Origin: Symbiodinium natans
Taxonomy: Eukaryota > Sar > Dinophyceae > Suessiales > Symbiodiniaceae
DNA length: 64,000 nt
NCBI GenBank assembly: GCA_905221605.1
Contig: CAJNDS010000106.1
Coordinates: 89,501-153,500, forward strand
Direction: 5' to 3'
This document shows positions 48,375-58,158 of this stretch, piece by piece; the stretch's first letter is position 1; the number at the start of each line of letters is the position of its first letter. A model generated the notes under the pieces. The model did no database searches, was not told the origin of the DNA, and worked only from the letters and a program-made list of their open reading frames with translations. A program made the translations under genes and the position numbers.

Positions 48375-48477
48375 TAAAGCTGCCAGCCAGCAGTGGCTGC
48401 TCAGCCACAACAGGAACTCAGGACCACCGCGCCGAGGTGGCATCAGGGTCGGTCATTAATCGATGGGTCGTGTGCGC
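48375..48477 (-). other. 3' flank homologous between copies 1 and 2
   Basis: CAGTGGCTGCTCAGCCACAA, AGGACCACCGC and CATTAATCGATGGGTCG are shared with 51784-51885 after copy 2. Copy 3 has an unrelated 3' flank and a different last codon. Confidence 0.7.
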
Positions 48478-51321
48478 TCACGACTTCACGTGCTCGACCA
48501 CCTCGGGCTTGGCGAAGTAGACGTACCAAGGAACGGAGCCATACATGAAGGCGACTGCGAAGGCGGCAGCCCAACCGATGTAGATGACGGTGGTCTGGTG
48601 GTCCCGCGGAATCTGCATGGCATCGGCCGGGATCAGCTTCTTCCATCCCAGACAGAGGTGCGTGGCAAAGATCAACACTGCCGCCGTGTACAGCAGCACC
48701 GTCTTGAAGTCCTTGAACAAGGCCACCTCACGCGAGTACAAATCACGGGCTCTGACAAGCTCGCCATCGGTCGGATCAGTGAAGATGTGTCCGGACAGCA
48801 GGCCGTGATAGTTCACGAAGAGCGGAGGCGCCTTCAGCTCCACGTAGTCATAGTATGGGTAGAAGCGGAAGTCCGTGAGATGCTTGCATAGGAATGCGAG
48901 CACAACAAGGCCCGACAGAAGCATGTTCCAGCGCCCTGTGGCGAGGGTGTAGCCAATGGTGATGTCGTAGGATCGCTTCAAGGCTACAGACACATGCAGC
49001 AGAAGAGCTAGTGCTAGGTACTCCTCGACGGCGGAAACTGGGAAGGACTTCGTGAAGCCGAGGCCACCCGTCCAGTGAATGCGGTCAAAGAGATAGCCCT
49101 CACCGTTGAGCTCTGCTGGCCCCCCAAGCATGTCCACAAAGTTGCCCAGGGCGTGGACGATGGTAAACGTGAGCAAGAACACGGCCGATCTGATGGTACC
49201 CTTCCGGTTGTTGTCGAAAGTAAACTTGAAGTTACCTGTAAAGAAGATAGTCCTCAACACCATCTTCAGAACGTTCCACAGAAGGAAGATCAAGGCACCG
49301 ACGAAACCAGGGATTCCACCGTTTCCGTCAGGAGGTGGCGGCTCATCGTCGCCAGCTGCGGGTGCTGCAGCCACGGCTGCTGCAGCTCCACTGACCTTGC
49401 CCATCATCTTCAGATGCTGGGCATTCTTCTCCACAGTGCCAGGCTTGTGGATCATGACCCACTCCTCGGTCGCATCCTTGCCGAGATATGCCAAGATGGC
49501 CTGCTCACCGCCTGGGTGAATGGGGATCCACTTGGTGACGTCGAGGGCCTCACCGTTCACGACGATCCAAGCATCCTCCTTCTTGTTGTGCTTGGCCACA
49601 TCATCCATGCTCAAGCCCCCAGCAGCCGCAGGAGCTGCAGCTCCCCCGCCGCCACCGCCGCCTGCACCAATCTTTCCCATCATCTTCAGATGCTGGGCGT
49701 TCTTCTCCACTGTGCCAGGCTTGTGGATCATGTTCCACTCCTCGGTTGCGTCCTTTCCCAAGTACGCCATGATGGCCTGCTCGCCACCCGGGTGAATAGA
49801 GATCCACTTGGTGACGTCAATGGCCTCGCCATTCACGACGATCCAAGCATCCTCCTTCTTGTTGTGCTTGGCAACGTCCTCAAGCGTCACACCCGGAGGC
49901 CCAGCATCTGCCACCGGAGCAGCGGCAGGCCGTGTCTCCAGCTCCTTGCAATAAGCCAGAAGCTCGTCACGGGTCATGTCTTCCGCCTTCTTCTCGGGCT
50001 TCTTGTCATCTGCCGCCGCAATGGAGCCCAGCTCCGACACCTTCGCCTTGGCACCCGCTGCTTCGCCCGCAGCTTTGCCAGCCAAGCGGCCGGTGTAGAT
50101 GGAGTAAAGCAGAGGCACACCGGACGCAGACCAGGCATTTGGGCAAGGGCATGCCGTCACCTCACCAGCTGCATAGAGGCCTGGGACTGCCGCCCCGGTG
50201 CTAGTGAGAACTTTGCCCTGGTCAATCGCCAAACCACCAGCACAGGTGTAGATGGCAGCCGTGACCTGTGCCACCAGGACGGCCCCAGAACCCAGCGGCG
50301 GCAGGTTGCCGGCGGGAATCCTCATCTCAGCAGCCAGCTGCCCTGCATTGCTGTACTTCTTCATGACCTTGCGGGAGACATAGAAGTCACACAGCCACTT
50401 CACCTTCTCTGCTTCCGCCTCTGAGATCGCGATGCGAAACGGGCCCCTGTTTTTTGCCATGGCATCGGCACGCTTCTGTGCGATCTCAAGCTCGCTGACG
50501 AACTGCCTCCCATCTGCGTTGATGAGTTTGCCTCCCGCACCCACGATGGCGTCCGAAAGCACGATCTTGAACTTGTCGTTCTCCATGCCCGGAATCACGG
50601 CCGCCGTAGGGTACACCGACACCATGTTCATGTTCTTGACAGCTGCCTTCACCGCCTGGGCCAGGCTGATGCCGTCTCCGTTCGTGCGTTCGTCACTTGT
50701 GGTGGGCAGCTGCAGCAGCTGCGGGGCAGTCTGCGCCAGGAAGGAGGTGGGGGACGTGTCGCCCGCGAAGCCGCCCGTTGCCAGGATCACGATGCCCATT
50801 TCCTTCTGCGTGCCCCCAGCTTGGTACTCCACACCGACAACCTTCGAGCCCTCGGTCAGCAACTTCGACACGGTCGCTGAAGTCACCAGCTTGAGCTTGT
50901 CGGGCTTTGCCTTGGCAATGCCGTCCAACTGATGCATCACCGCATACGTGACTACAGCTCCGGGGAAATGATTCGTAGTTCCCAATGTCCTGGCAACCGT
51001 CTTGTGGCCTGGGGTCAGGCGCAGCGCCATTTCATCCTTGCAACCAGCCAAGTTCAGTAGCCAGTCGACATCCTGAGCACCCTTCTCAATCATCTCTTTC
51101 GCCATGGGCTCAACAGCCACAAGGTCCTCGCCCTTGTCGTTGATGCCCTGCGCTTTCTGGATTTCACTGCCTGGGGCAGCGATGCCTGTGGTGGCCTTGG
51201 ATGAGTTGCCTCCCAGGTTGTGGCTCTTCTCCAAGATGGTCACGGAACATCCCCGCTCCAGCAGCTCGCAGGCCGCGGACAGGCCCGCCAGGCCACCGCC
51301 CACGATCACCACCTTCGCCAT
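48478..51321 (-). CDS. FAD / cytochrome b5 / cytochrome b558 fusion oxidoreductase, copy 1 (947 aa)
   Basis: Residues 1-420: FAD_binding_2 fold of the fumarate reductase/flavocytochrome c type (GGGLAGLSAACELLERG at 8, LGGNSSKATTG at 36, LPTTSDERTNGDG at 205, GLYAAGEVT at 381). Residues 478-551 and 570-643: cytochrome b5 domains with heme His 510/533 and 602/625. Residues 670-940: five or six membrane helices like the SdhC b558 anchor (VHALGNFVDMLGG), with His 723, 776, 814 and 888 in helices as heme-ligand candidates. Inferred route: membrane quinol to b hemes to b5 to flavin, or the reverse. The start is the Met shared by all three copies. In-frame sequence upstream differs between copies and is read as 5' UTR. 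No targeting signal was identified, so the compartment is unknown. Intronless. Ends EHVKS. Confidence 0.85.
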   Translation of the reverse strand: MAKVVIVGGGLAGLSAACELLERGCSVTILEKSHNLGGNSSKATTGIAAPGSEIQKAQGINDKGEDLVAVEPMAKEMIEKGAQDVDWLLNLAGCKDEMALRLTPGHKTVARTLGTTNHFPGAVVTYAVMHQLDGIAKAKPDKLKLVTSATVSKLLTEGSKVVGVEYQAGGTQKEMGIVILATGGFAGDTSPTSFLAQTAPQLLQLPTTSDERTNGDGISLAQAVKAAVKNMNMVSVYPTAAVIPGMENDKFKIVLSDAIVGAGGKLINADGRQFVSELEIAQKRADAMAKNRGPFRIAISEAEAEKVKWLCDFYVSRKVMKKYSNAGQLAAEMRIPAGNLPPLGSGAVLVAQVTAAIYTCAGGLAIDQGKVLTSTGAAVPGLYAAGEVTACPCPNAWSASGVPLLYSIYTGRLAGKAAGEAAGAKAKVSELGSIAAADDKKPEKKAEDMTRDELLAYCKELETRPAAAPVADAGPPGVTLEDVAKHNKKEDAWIVVNGEAIDVTKWISIHPGGEQAIMAYLGKDATEEWNMIHKPGTVEKNAQHLKMMGKIGAGGGGGGGAAAPAAAGGLSMDDVAKHNKKEDAWIVVNGEALDVTKWIPIHPGGEQAILAYLGKDATEEWVMIHKPGTVEKNAQHLKMMGKVSGAAAAVAAAPAAGDDEPPPPDGNGGIPGFVGALIFLLWNVLKMVLRTIFFTGNFKFTFDNNRKGTIRSAVFLLTFTIVHALGNFVDMLGGPAELNGEGYLFDRIHWTGGLGFTKSFPVSAVEEYLALALLLHVSVALKRSYDITIGYTLATGRWNMLLSGLVVLAFLCKHLTDFRFYPYYDYVELKAPPLFVNYHGLLSGHIFTDPTDGELVRARDLYSREVALFKDFKTVLLYTAAVLIFATHLCLGWKKLIPADAMQIPRDHQTTVIYIGWAAAFAVAFMYGSVPWYVYFAKPEVVEHVKS

Positions 51322-51885
51322 GGCACAATTCGTGTCACGGGGGCCCAGTTTTCGATCACATGCTGGGGCCGGACCATCAGCACAGACGTCCAAACAAGTT
51401 GCAAGTCACAAAAGCCGTTGCTTTTCCGGGACACGGCAGAACTGGGTTCAGAGGCCTTTTGCTTTTTCTAATGCAAGACGCCCGAAGGTGAAAGCTGAAT
51501 GCCCTCTTGGAAAGGAAGCCTGCCTACAGGACAGCCTCCGCATGATGGGCCTCACCCGGTTACGCTTGGAGTCGACTTGGCTTCACAAGCACCAGCTGCC
51601 ACGTTGCGATCAAGCATTCCGGGTGCGCTGATCTGCATGTTGTAGCCATGCGAATGAAAAAATATGAGCTGTAAAACTCTCTTAGATCGTACAGCTAGTT
51701 GTATAGAAAAGTGCCAGAGACGACTCCTGGTGTAACTCTGACCTGTTGGGTTAAAAGTGCAAAAACGATGGAACTGAAAGCCTTGCAGCCAGCAGCGGCT
51801 ACTCAGCCATAACAGGCACTGCCCAGAGCTCAGGACCACCGCTCGGAGCATCTCCGTGAGTCATTAATCGATGGGTCGTGTGCGC
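51322..51885. other. spacer between copies 1 and 2 (564 bp)
   Basis: No gene. It should hold the end of the copy 2 3' UTR (right-hand side), a trans-splice acceptor and the copy 1 5' UTR. Not similar to the next spacer except for the 3' flank noted above. No 22-nt spliced-leader relic is visible before the start. Confidence 0.6.
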
Positions 51886-54729
51886 TCACGACTTCACGTG
51901 CTCGACCACCTCGGGCTTGGCGAAGTAGACGTACCAAGGCACGGAGCCATACATGAAGGCGACTGCGAAGGCGGCAGCCCAGCCGATGTAGATGACGGTG
52001 GTCTGGTGGTCCCGCGGAATCTGCATGGCATCGGCCGGGATCAGCTTCTTCCATCCCAGACAGAGGTGCGTGGCAAAGATCAACACTGCCGCCGTGTACA
52101 GCAGCACCGTCTTGAAGTCCTTGAACAAGGCCACCTCACGCGAGTACAAATCACGGGCTCTGACCAGCTCGCCATCGGTCGGATCAGTGAAGATGTGTCC
52201 GGACAGCAGGCCGTGATAGTTCACGAAGAGCGGAGGCGCCTTCAGCTCCACGTAGTCATAGTATGGGTAGAAGCGGAAGTCCGTGAGATGCTTGCATAGG
52301 AATGCGAGCACAACAAGGCCCGACAGAAGCATGTTCCAGCGCCCTGTGGCAAGGGTGTAGCCAATGGTGATGTCGTAGGATCGCTTCAAGGCTACAGACA
52401 CATGCAGCAGAAGAGCTAGTGCTAGGTACTCCTCGACGGCGGAAACTGGGAAGGACTTCGTGAAGCCGAGGCCACCCGTCCAGTGAATGCGGTCAAAGAG
52501 ATAGCCCTCACCGTTGAGCTCTGCTGGCCCCCCAAGCATGTCCACAAAGTTGCCCAGGGCGTGGACGATGGTAAACGTGAGCAAGAACACGGCCGATCTG
52601 ATGGTACCCTTCCGGTTGTTGTCGAAAGTAAACTTGAAGTTACCTGTAAAGAAGATAGTCCTCAACACCATCTTCAGAACGTTCCACAGAAGGAAGATCA
52701 AGGCACCGACGAAACCAGGGATTCCACCGTTTCCGTCAGGAGGTGGCGGCTCATCGTCGCCAGCTGCGGGTGCTGCAGCCACGGCTGCTGCAGCTCCACT
52801 GACCTTGCCCATCATCTTCAGATGCTGGGCGTTCTTCTCCACAGTGCCAGGCTTGTGGATCATGACCCACTCCTCGGTCGCATCCTTGCCGAGATATGCC
52901 AAGATGGCCTGCTCACCGCCTGGGTGAATGGGGATCCACTTGGTGACGTCGAGGGCCTCGCCGTTCACGACGATCCAAGCATCCTCCTTCTTGTTGTGCT
53001 TGGCCACATCATCCATGCTCAAGCCCCCAGCAGCCGCAGGAGCTGCAGCTCCCCCGCCGCCACCGCCGCCTGCACCAATCTTTCCCATCATCTTCAGATG
53101 CTGGGCGTTCTTCTCCACTGTGCCAGGCTTGTGGATCATGTTCCACTCCTCGGTTGCGTCCTTTCCCAAGTACGCCATGATGGCCTGCTCGCCACCCGGG
53201 TGAATAGAGATCCACTTGGTGACGTCAATGGCCTCGCCATTCACGACGATCCAAGCATCCTCCTTCTTGTTGTGCTTGGCAACGTCCTCAAGCGTCACAC
53301 CCGGAGGCCCAGCATCTGCCACCGGAGCAGCGGCAGGCCGTGTCTCCAGCTCCTTGCAATAAGCCAGAAGCTCGTCACGGGTCATGTCTTCCGCCTTCTT
53401 CTCGGGCTTCTTGTCATCTGCCGCCGCAATGGAGCCCAGCTCCGACACCTTCGCCTTGGCACCCGCTGCTTCGCCCGCAGCTTTGCCAGCCAAGCGGCCG
53501 GTGTAGATGGAGTAAAGCAGAGGCACACCGGACGCAGACCAGGCATTTGGGCAAGGGCATGCCGTCACCTCACCAGCTGCATAGAGGCCTGGGACTGCCG
53601 CCCCGGTGCTAGTGAGAACTTTGCCCTGGTCAATCGCCAAACCACCAGCACAGGTGTAGATGGCAGCCGTGACCTGTGCCACCAGGACGGCCCCAGAACC
53701 CAGCGGCGGCAGGTTGCCGGCGGGAATCCTCATCTCAGCAGCCAGCTGCCCTGCATTGCTGTACTTCTTCATGACCTTGCGGGAGACATAGAAGTCACAC
53801 AGCCACTTCACCTTCTCTGCTTCCGCCTCTGAGATCGCGATGCGAAACGGGCCCCTGTTTTTTGCCATGGCATCGGCACGCTTCTGTGCGATCTCAAGCT
53901 CGCTGACGAACTGCCTCCCATCTGCGTTGATGAGTTTGCCTCCCGCACCCACGATGGCGTCCGAAAGCACGATCTTGAACTTGTCGTTCTCCATGCCCGG
54001 AATCACGGCCGCCGTAGGGTACACCGACACCATGTTCATGTTCTTGACAGCTGCCTTCACCGCCTGGGCCAAGCTGATGCCGTCTCCGTTCGTGCGTTCG
54101 TCACTTGTGGTGGGCAGCTGCAGCAGCTGCGGGGCAGTCTGCGCCAGGAAGGAGGTGGGGGACGTGTCGCCCGCGAAGCCGCCCGTTGCCAGGATCACGA
54201 TGCCCATTTCCTTCTGCGTGCCCCCAGCTTGGTACTCCACACCGACAACCTTCGAGCCCTCGGTCAGCAGCTTCGACACGGTCGCTGAAGTCACCAGCTT
54301 GAGCTTGTCGGGCTTTGCCTTGGCAATGCCGTCCAACTGATGCATCACCGCATACGTGACTACAGCTCCGGGGAAATGATTCGTAGTTCCCAGTGTCCTG
54401 GCAACCGTCTTGTGGCCTGGGGTCAGGCGCAGCGCCATTTCATCCTTGCAACCAGCCAAGTTCAGTAGCCAGTCGACATCCTGAGCACCCTTCTCAATCA
54501 TCTCTTTCGCCATGGGCTCAACAGCCACAAGGTCCTCACCCTTGTCATTGATGCCCTGCGCTTTCTGGATTTCACTGCCTGGGGCAGCGATGCCTGTGGT
54601 GGCCTTGGATGAGTTGCCTCCCAGGTTGTGGCTTTTCTCCAAGATGGTCACGGAACAGCCCCGCTCCAGGAGCTCGCAGGCCGCGGACAGGCCCGCCAGG
54701 CCGCCGCCCACGATCACCACCTTCGCCAT
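51886..54729 (-). CDS. FAD / cytochrome b5 / cytochrome b558 fusion oxidoreductase, copy 2 (947 aa)
   Basis: The translated protein appears identical to copy 1 in every domain, including Val674 and the C-terminal Ser. The DNA differs at scattered, mostly synonymous sites. For example, a Leu codon at 52165-52166 changes from CTT to CTG, and a CTT/CTG difference occurs near 54070. Start at the shared Met (54729). The 56 in-frame codons above it (from 54897) have no counterpart in the other copies. The poly-Gly linker between the b5 domains (residues 554-560) and the Pro-rich linker before the membrane part (661-664) are kept. It is transcribed in the same direction as its neighbours, as in dinoflagellate tandem arrays, where copies are trans-spliced and dosage is set by copy number. 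Confidence 0.85.
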   Translation of the reverse strand: MAKVVIVGGGLAGLSAACELLERGCSVTILEKSHNLGGNSSKATTGIAAPGSEIQKAQGINDKGEDLVAVEPMAKEMIEKGAQDVDWLLNLAGCKDEMALRLTPGHKTVARTLGTTNHFPGAVVTYAVMHQLDGIAKAKPDKLKLVTSATVSKLLTEGSKVVGVEYQAGGTQKEMGIVILATGGFAGDTSPTSFLAQTAPQLLQLPTTSDERTNGDGISLAQAVKAAVKNMNMVSVYPTAAVIPGMENDKFKIVLSDAIVGAGGKLINADGRQFVSELEIAQKRADAMAKNRGPFRIAISEAEAEKVKWLCDFYVSRKVMKKYSNAGQLAAEMRIPAGNLPPLGSGAVLVAQVTAAIYTCAGGLAIDQGKVLTSTGAAVPGLYAAGEVTACPCPNAWSASGVPLLYSIYTGRLAGKAAGEAAGAKAKVSELGSIAAADDKKPEKKAEDMTRDELLAYCKELETRPAAAPVADAGPPGVTLEDVAKHNKKEDAWIVVNGEAIDVTKWISIHPGGEQAIMAYLGKDATEEWNMIHKPGTVEKNAQHLKMMGKIGAGGGGGGGAAAPAAAGGLSMDDVAKHNKKEDAWIVVNGEALDVTKWIPIHPGGEQAILAYLGKDATEEWVMIHKPGTVEKNAQHLKMMGKVSGAAAAVAAAPAAGDDEPPPPDGNGGIPGFVGALIFLLWNVLKMVLRTIFFTGNFKFTFDNNRKGTIRSAVFLLTFTIVHALGNFVDMLGGPAELNGEGYLFDRIHWTGGLGFTKSFPVSAVEEYLALALLLHVSVALKRSYDITIGYTLATGRWNMLLSGLVVLAFLCKHLTDFRFYPYYDYVELKAPPLFVNYHGLLSGHIFTDPTDGELVRARDLYSREVALFKDFKTVLLYTAAVLIFATHLCLGWKKLIPADAMQIPRDHQTTVIYIGWAAAFAVAFMYGSVPWYVYFAKPEVVEHVKS

Positions 54730-55253
54730 GGCACAACTCGCGTCACGGACAGAAGTGTCACGCGTCAGCCTCGCCGAGCTATCCGAGCCAGCATGACAAA
54801 ATGGAATACCTCTTGGTGACTGCATGTAGCAGCAGAACATACCGACATCAAGCATACACTCCTCTTGCGTTTTGCCGCGTGCCTTGGCCTTCAACAAAAC
54901 TGACTTCGCGACGTCCTTGCCAGAACTAAACGATCAAGCCTGTAGTAAATAAGGCTCAGGCAGACTTCAAGCGGAATGGAGCTCGGGGCAAGTTGAATTT
55001 GGGCACGCGACGTGCGTGAGACTTCACTACGGTTACATTGCCAACTAAGATGGCACTGCAGCTGAAGGTGGGAAAATGGTTCAGCATGCACGCTCTCTCT
55101 CACAAGAAGTCCTGACTTCCAGCAGCTAGTCTCAGCAGAAACTGGCGTCTGCAGAAAGAGGTGTCTGTGCTCACAAGGACCTAGGACACTGCTCAAGCAG
55201 AAGCTGCAGCCTGCAAAAAGAAGCTGCCTGTGCTCAGAACTGCGGGTCAGCGC
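54730..55253. other. spacer between copies 2 and 3 (524 bp)
   Basis: No gene. Contains a near-repeat of CAGAAGCTGC/AAAAAGAAGCTGC around 55195-55225 and an AGCAGAAACTGGCGTCTGC variant at 55133. Unlike the 51322-51885 spacer. Confidence 0.6.
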
Positions 55254-58097
55254 TCACATCTTCACGTGCTCGACCACCTCGGGCTTGGCGAAGTAGACGT
55301 ACCAAGGCACGGAGCCATACATGAAGGCGACTGCGAAGGCGGCAGCCCAGCCGATGTAGATGACGGTGGTCTGGTGGTCCCGCGGAATCTGCATGGCATC
55401 GGCCGGGATCAGCTTCTTCCATCCCAGACAGAGGTGCGTGGCAAAGATCAACACTGCCGCCGTGTACAGCAGCACCGTCTTGAAGTCCTTGAACAAGGCC
55501 ACCTCACGCGAGTACAAATCACGGGCTCTGACCAGCTCGCCATCGGTCGGATCAGTGAAGATGTGTCCGGACAGCAGGCCGTGATAGTTCACGAAGAGCG
55601 GAGGCGCCTTCAGCTCCACGTAGTCATAGTATGGGTAGAAGCGGAAGTCCGTGAGATGCTTGCATAGGAATGCGAGCACAACAAGGCCCGACAGAAGCAT
55701 GTTCCAGCGCCCTGTGGCGAGGGTGTAGCCAATGGTGATGTCGTAGGATCGCTTCAAGGCTACAGACACATGCAGCAGAAGAGCTAGTGCTAGGTACTCC
55801 TCGACGGCGGAAACTGGGAAGGACTTCGTGAAGCCGAGGCCACCCGTCCAGTGAATGCGGTCAAAGAGATAGCCCTCACCGTTGAGCTCTGCTGGCCCCC
55901 CAAGCATGTCCACAAAGTTGCCCAGGGCGTGGACGATGGTAAACGTGAGCAAGAACACGGCCGATCTGATGGTACCCTTCCGGTTGTTGTCGAAAGTAAA
56001 CTTGAAGTTACCTGTAAAGAAGATAGTCCTCAACACCATCTTCAGAACGTTCCACAGAAGGAAGATCAAGGCACCGATGAAACCAGGGATTCCACCGTTT
56101 CCGTCAGGAGGTGGCGGCTCATCGTCGCCAGCTGCGGGTGCTGCAGCCACGGCTGCTGCAGCTCCACTGACCTTGCCCATCATCTTCAGATGCTGGGCGT
56201 TCTTCTCCACAGTGCCAGGCTTGTGGATCATGACCCACTCCTCGGTCGCATCCTTGCCGAGATATGCCAAGATGGCCTGCTCACCGCCTGGGTGAATGGG
56301 GATCCACTTGGTGACGTCGAGGGCCTCGCCGTTCACGACGATCCAAGCATCCTCCTTCTTGTTGTGCTTGGCCACATCATCCATGCTCAAGCCCCCAGCA
56401 GCCGCAGGAGCTGCAGCTCCCCCGCCGCCACCGCCGCCTGCACCAATCTTTCCCATCATCTTCAGATGCTGGGCGTTCTTCTCCACTGTGCCAGGCTTGT
56501 GGATCATGTTCCACTCCTCGGTTGCGTCCTTTCCCAAGTACGCCATGATGGCCTGCTCGCCACCCGGGTGAATAGAGATCCACTTGGTGACGTCAATGGC
56601 CTCGCCATTCACGACGATCCAAGCATCCTCCTTCTTGTTGTGCTTGGCAACGTCCTCAAGCGTCACACCCGGAGGCCCAGCATCTGCCACCGGAGCAGCG
56701 GCAGGCCGTGTCTCCAGCTCCTTGCAATAAGCCAGAAGCTCGTCACGGGTCATGTCTTCCGCCTTCTTCTCGGGCTTCTTGTCATCTGCCGCCGCAATGG
56801 AGCCCAGCTCCGACACCTTCGCCTTGGCACCCGCGGCTTCGCCCGCAGCTTTGCCAGCCAAGCGGCCGGTGTAGATGGAGTAGAGCAGAGGCACACCGGA
56901 TGCAGACCAGGCATTTGGGCAAGGGCATGCCGTCACCTCACCAGCTGCATAAAGGCCTGGGACTGCCGCCCCGGTGCTAGTGAGAACTTTGCCCTGGTCA
57001 ATGGCCAAACCACCAGCACAGGTGTAGATGGCAGCCGTGACCTGTGCCACCAGGACGGCCCCAGAACCCAGCGGCGGCAGGTTGCCGGCGGGAATCCTCA
57101 TCTCAGCAGCCAGCTGCCCTGCATTGCTGTACTTCTTCATGACCTTGCGGGAGACATAGAAGTCACACAGCCACTTCACCTTCTCTGCTTCCGCCTCTGA
57201 GATCGCGATGCGAAACGGGCCCCTGTTTTTTGCCATGGCATCGGCACGCTTCTGTGCGATCTCAAGCTCGCTGACGAACTGCCTCCCATCTGCGTTGATG
57301 AGTTTGCCTCCCGCACCCACGATGGCGTCCGAAAGCACGATCTTGAACTTGTCGTTCTCCATGCCCGGAATCACGGCCGCCGTAGGGTACACCGACACCA
57401 TGTTCATGTTCTTGACAGCTGCCTTCACCGCCTGGGCCAGGCTGATGCCGTCTCCGTTCGTGCGTTCGTCACTTGTGGTGGGCAGCTGCAGCAGCTGCGG
57501 GGCAGTCTGCGCCAGGAAGGAGGTGGGGGACGTGTCGCCCGCGAAGCCGCCCGTTGCCAGGATCACGATGCCCATCTCCTTCTGCGTGCCCCCAGCTTGG
57601 TACTCCACACCGACAACCTTCGAGCCCTCGGTCAGCAGCTTCGACACGGTCGCTGAAGTCACCAGCTTGAGCTTGTCGGGCTTTGCCTTGGCAATGCCGT
57701 CCAACTGATGCATCACCGCATACGTGACTACAGCTCCGGGGAAATGATTCGTAGTTCCCAGTGTCCTGGCAACCGTCTTGTGGCCTGGGGTCAGGCGCAG
57801 CGCCATTTCATCCTTGCAACCAGCCAAGTTCAGTAGCCAGTCGACATCCTGAGCACCCTTCTCAATCATCTCTTTCGCCATGGGCTCAACAGCCACAAGG
57901 TCCTCACCCTTGTCATTGATGCCCTGCGCTTTCTGGATTTCACTGCCTGGGGCAGCGATGCCTGTGGTGGCCTTGGATGAGTTGCCTCCCAGGTTGTGGC
58001 TCTTCTCCAAGATGGTCACGGAACAGCCCCGCTCCAGGAGCTCGCAGGCCGCGGACAGGCCCGCCAGGCCGCCGCCCACGATCACCACCTTCGCCAT
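55254..58097 (-). CDS. FAD / cytochrome b5 / cytochrome b558 fusion oxidoreductase, copy 3 (947 aa)
   Basis: Same domains and length as copies 1 and 2. The only protein differences seen are Ile for Val at residue 674 (IPGFIGA) and a terminal Met for Ser (EHVKM). Start at 58097. Upstream, a TGTCTTTGCAG at about 58169-58159 is a good trans-splice acceptor and would give a 61-nt 5' UTR, which excludes the in-frame ATG at 58211. That upstream extension is Arg- and Ser-rich and could resemble a presequence, so a longer form is not fully excluded. This is the promoter-proximal copy if the cluster is transcribed as a unit. Its 3' flank differs from that of the other two. Confidence 0.85.
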   Translation of the reverse strand: MAKVVIVGGGLAGLSAACELLERGCSVTILEKSHNLGGNSSKATTGIAAPGSEIQKAQGINDKGEDLVAVEPMAKEMIEKGAQDVDWLLNLAGCKDEMALRLTPGHKTVARTLGTTNHFPGAVVTYAVMHQLDGIAKAKPDKLKLVTSATVSKLLTEGSKVVGVEYQAGGTQKEMGIVILATGGFAGDTSPTSFLAQTAPQLLQLPTTSDERTNGDGISLAQAVKAAVKNMNMVSVYPTAAVIPGMENDKFKIVLSDAIVGAGGKLINADGRQFVSELEIAQKRADAMAKNRGPFRIAISEAEAEKVKWLCDFYVSRKVMKKYSNAGQLAAEMRIPAGNLPPLGSGAVLVAQVTAAIYTCAGGLAIDQGKVLTSTGAAVPGLYAAGEVTACPCPNAWSASGVPLLYSIYTGRLAGKAAGEAAGAKAKVSELGSIAAADDKKPEKKAEDMTRDELLAYCKELETRPAAAPVADAGPPGVTLEDVAKHNKKEDAWIVVNGEAIDVTKWISIHPGGEQAIMAYLGKDATEEWNMIHKPGTVEKNAQHLKMMGKIGAGGGGGGGAAAPAAAGGLSMDDVAKHNKKEDAWIVVNGEALDVTKWIPIHPGGEQAILAYLGKDATEEWVMIHKPGTVEKNAQHLKMMGKVSGAAAAVAAAPAAGDDEPPPPDGNGGIPGFIGALIFLLWNVLKMVLRTIFFTGNFKFTFDNNRKGTIRSAVFLLTFTIVHALGNFVDMLGGPAELNGEGYLFDRIHWTGGLGFTKSFPVSAVEEYLALALLLHVSVALKRSYDITIGYTLATGRWNMLLSGLVVLAFLCKHLTDFRFYPYYDYVELKAPPLFVNYHGLLSGHIFTDPTDGELVRARDLYSREVALFKDFKTVLLYTAAVLIFATHLCLGWKKLIPADAMQIPRDHQTTVIYIGWAAAFAVAFMYGSVPWYVYFAKPEVVEHVKM

Positions 58098-58158
58098 GGC
58101 AGAGGCGAAGGCTCGGACGGCCCACACGGCGCAGCGTCTTCGCTTGGACGTTGAAAAG

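Noticed and set aside
49075-50424. 449-codon plus-strand frame opposite copy 1 (and equivalents in copies 2 and 3)
   Set aside because: It is the antisense of a strongly supported coding region with biased third positions. Its protein has no domain character, and it is conserved only because the sense strand is.
51322-51393. N-terminal extension of fusion copy 1 (and the extensions at 54730-54897 and 58098-58211)
   Set aside because: The three extensions are unrelated to each other while the protein from the shared Met is identical, so they are read as 5' UTR open by chance.
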